This document shows, in pieces, positions 40,301-43,300 of a stretch of 64,000 nt of DNA (the stretch's first letter is position 1; the number at the start of each line of letters is the position of its first letter). Both the position numbers and the translations under genes were made by a program. The notes under the pieces were generated by a model. The model was not told the origin of the DNA, did no database searches, and saw nothing but the letters and a program-made list of their open reading frames with translations. Source of the DNA: Hippasteria phrygiana (taxonomy: Eukaryota > Echinodermata > Asteroidea > Valvatida > Goniasteridae); NCBI GenBank assembly GCA_037893225.1, contig JAZGUH010000053.1, positions 434,001 to 498,000 of the forward strand, in the 5' to 3' direction.

Positions 40301-43300
40301 GAGTAGCAGTACATTAGTATGAGGGTCGGCTGAAAAGTTTGTTGGTTGACTCTAAAGGAGTAATGCCAGATCAATGAAACTTAGCATGCATTTATTTCAA
40401 CCCTTTTGATGTATCTAATTGCATTGTTTGTTTCCGGGTAAGACTGTATTTGGTGGTTCGTAGACGACTTCGAAAGTTGGCGATAGCGAGTATTTGTAAA
40501 AATTGACAAAATTTGGCATCGCGGTGTCATAAAGTACCTTCAGAAGAAGGGTTTAACTCCCAAGGACATTCATGCCGATATGGTTGCTACATTAGAGGAT
40601 GACACTCCAGCTTTATCAACAGTGCAAAAGTGGGCAGCTAAATTTAAGAGGGGTAGAGAGTTATCCCTTGACATGACCAGCCTGGTGCACTTTTGATCAG
40701 GGGTCAGAAGACCATATCGGCATGAATGTCCTTGAGAGTTAAACCCTTCTTCTGAAGGTACTTGATGACACCACGATGCAAAATGTTGTCCATTTTTACG
40801 AATACTCGCTGCCACAACTTTCAAAGTCGTCTACGAACCACCAAATATGGCCTTATATTAAAGCAAACATGTCAGGATTTCTCTTCCTGCTCGTTATAGA
40901 CTGGGTGATGAGGAAAACCACCAAAGATAATAACTCTGGTATCAGATGGCGATTCATGTCGAAGCTAGAAGATCTGGACTTTGCAGATGACATTGGGCTC
41001 CTGTCTTCCAATCATTCACATATGCAGAGAAAAACCGACACCTTGACCGGCCTTGCAAAAAGAGTAGGATTGAAGATCAATGAAAGGAAGACAAAGATTC
41101 TAAGACTGAACAACAAGCTTAAAGATTCGGTACAGATAGAAGGAAGAGAAATAGAAGATGTGGAACATTTTTCATATCTTGGAGCAACGGTGAGCAAAGA
41201 AGGTGGAGGAGAGATGGACATAAAGAGTAGGATCAATAGAGCCAGAACTGCATTCAGAAAACTAAATACAGTATGGAGATCAAAACAATACGGGAGAAAA
41301 ACAAAAGTCAAACTCTACAAAAGCTTAGTAAGACCAGTACTTCTATATGACTGCGAGACATGGAAGATGAATAAAACTGATGAAAGAAAACTGGATTCTC
41401 TTCAATATCAGTGTTTGAAAAAAATTATGCAGATATGGTGGCCAAACATCATCTCAATGGAAGAACTCAATAACATATCACTTCTCCTAAAAATTCGTCT
41501 AGAAGTCAGAAGAAGGTGGAATTGGATAGGGCACATATTGAGGAAAACAAATGATCACCATTGCAGGACTGCCTTGACTTGGCAACCAGATGGGAAAAGA
41601 AAGATCGGTAGACCAAAAACAACATGGAGAAGAACCGTGGAAAGGAAAAGGAAAGAGGCGGGATGGAAAACATGGAATGAAGCCAGGGGAAAAGCAAAAG
41701 ACAGGGAACAGTGGAAATTGAGCATGGAGGCCTTATGTGCCAGGAGGCACGAAGAGGATAGGGAAGGGAATTAAAGCAAACAAACAAACAATGCAATTAG
41801 TTATCTAAAGGGTTCAAATAAATGCATGCTAAGTTTCATTGATCTGGCATTCCTTCAGAGTCAACCTACACATTTTTTAGCCGACCTTGGTACGAGTATG
41901 AGCACAGAAAAATGTACAAGAACTACAACACTGTTAACCCCTTGCGTACGGTTGACACAAATACGTGCAGATTGAAAATTGTCACCAGGCCGGTTGACTT
42001 CTATTTGTGTCAATCTCTGCACTTTCAATCCATTATTGGGATATTGTGTACGTTATGCTTGGCTGCATAACCCGACCTGGTGCCCCGGCGCCTCCCATCT
42101 AAAACCCGGGGTCAAGGGGTTAAAGCTGCATTCAACTGAATATAATTCAATGCTTCATACAACTACTTATAAGGACAGGTCTTAGGTTTACGTGCATTTA
42201 ACATATTAAAGCAAAAGCGCAATGCACGTATATGTAAAACATTTTCTTCCTTTCCTAGGATTATGCATACAGAAATCTGACAGTTGGTAATGAACATCCA
42301 GGAAACTTCCAGAAACAATTTACAAATGATTTCAAAAGGGGAAAAAAAGATATTTGATATAAACAAAAACTTTTTTTCTCTCTGCTGGAGTGGACAAACA
42401 CAGATGCCTCAATCCTGTAACAGTATGACAAACCATGTAATAGGCTAAAATGATGATCAGACAAAATTACCTGATAAATTATCGTGTTTGTCCGAACAAA
42501 ACAAAATGTGCTCTGTCTGTTGGACATTTGAGCGTGACAGCTGTACATATTTCTGGGAATTATAGCATCTGAATTAGCATTAGTTGGTTCAAGACAAGAC
42601 ATTAATTTATCATGGCCATCTAGCATTGTACAATGTACACTGATGTTCATGAATACATGCACTTGCGTGAAATTGCCCCATAATCTTTGGCACATTGCAA
42701 AACTGTAAGAAATGAGGAAAAAGGACAGCAAAAAATATACAATCGAAAAATACCTTTCTCAAATGCATTTTTCTTGCATCGTAATTTGAAATAAACAAGG
42801 AATTTTTGAAAAAATATATTTTCACTATTTTTTAATGAATTTTCTTCATTTTTGTGTTATTGCAAGCAGAAACATTGTTGTAATCCAATGACATTCCCAT
42901 AAAACACAATTTTTAAAAGCAATACCCTTAATACCCACTTAATAGTCAAATGTCATGTTTTTGGACGTCTATAGCCGTAATACCGCACTACATAAGCAGA
43001 CCCTGCGGCCAATGGGCCTGTTTACATGTATTTTACATGTACATTCAAGCACGTACATGTACTGCTCTATTCATCATTCAGCTGTGGCTTTCACAGTGAA
43101 TAGAGTTTGGTGAACTACATTTAACAATTGTTGACTGCTGTGATGTGGAACGTTTTTAACACCCGAGGGATGCATAGCACCCGAGGCGTCTCCGAATGGT
43201 TTTTAAAAATGTCATATCCCACATCACAGCAGTCAACAATTGTTTTGTTATATCGCTTGGTGGAAATTTACTCAAACAAATCAAGCGATCAAAACAGCTG

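Larger units (their letters stand above)
40320..41890. mobile_element. mariner foldback carrying an RTE fragment
   Basis: The outer 100-130 bp at each end are inverted near-copies (shared word TGCCAGATCAATGAAACTTA), flanked by TA. Just inside the left end is the start of a mariner transposase, and 40719-40855 is an inverted second copy of the same start. An RTE piece (about 40862-41772) follows. So this is a rearranged mariner with an internal inverted duplication and a retrotransposon inside it. Confidence 0.85.
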
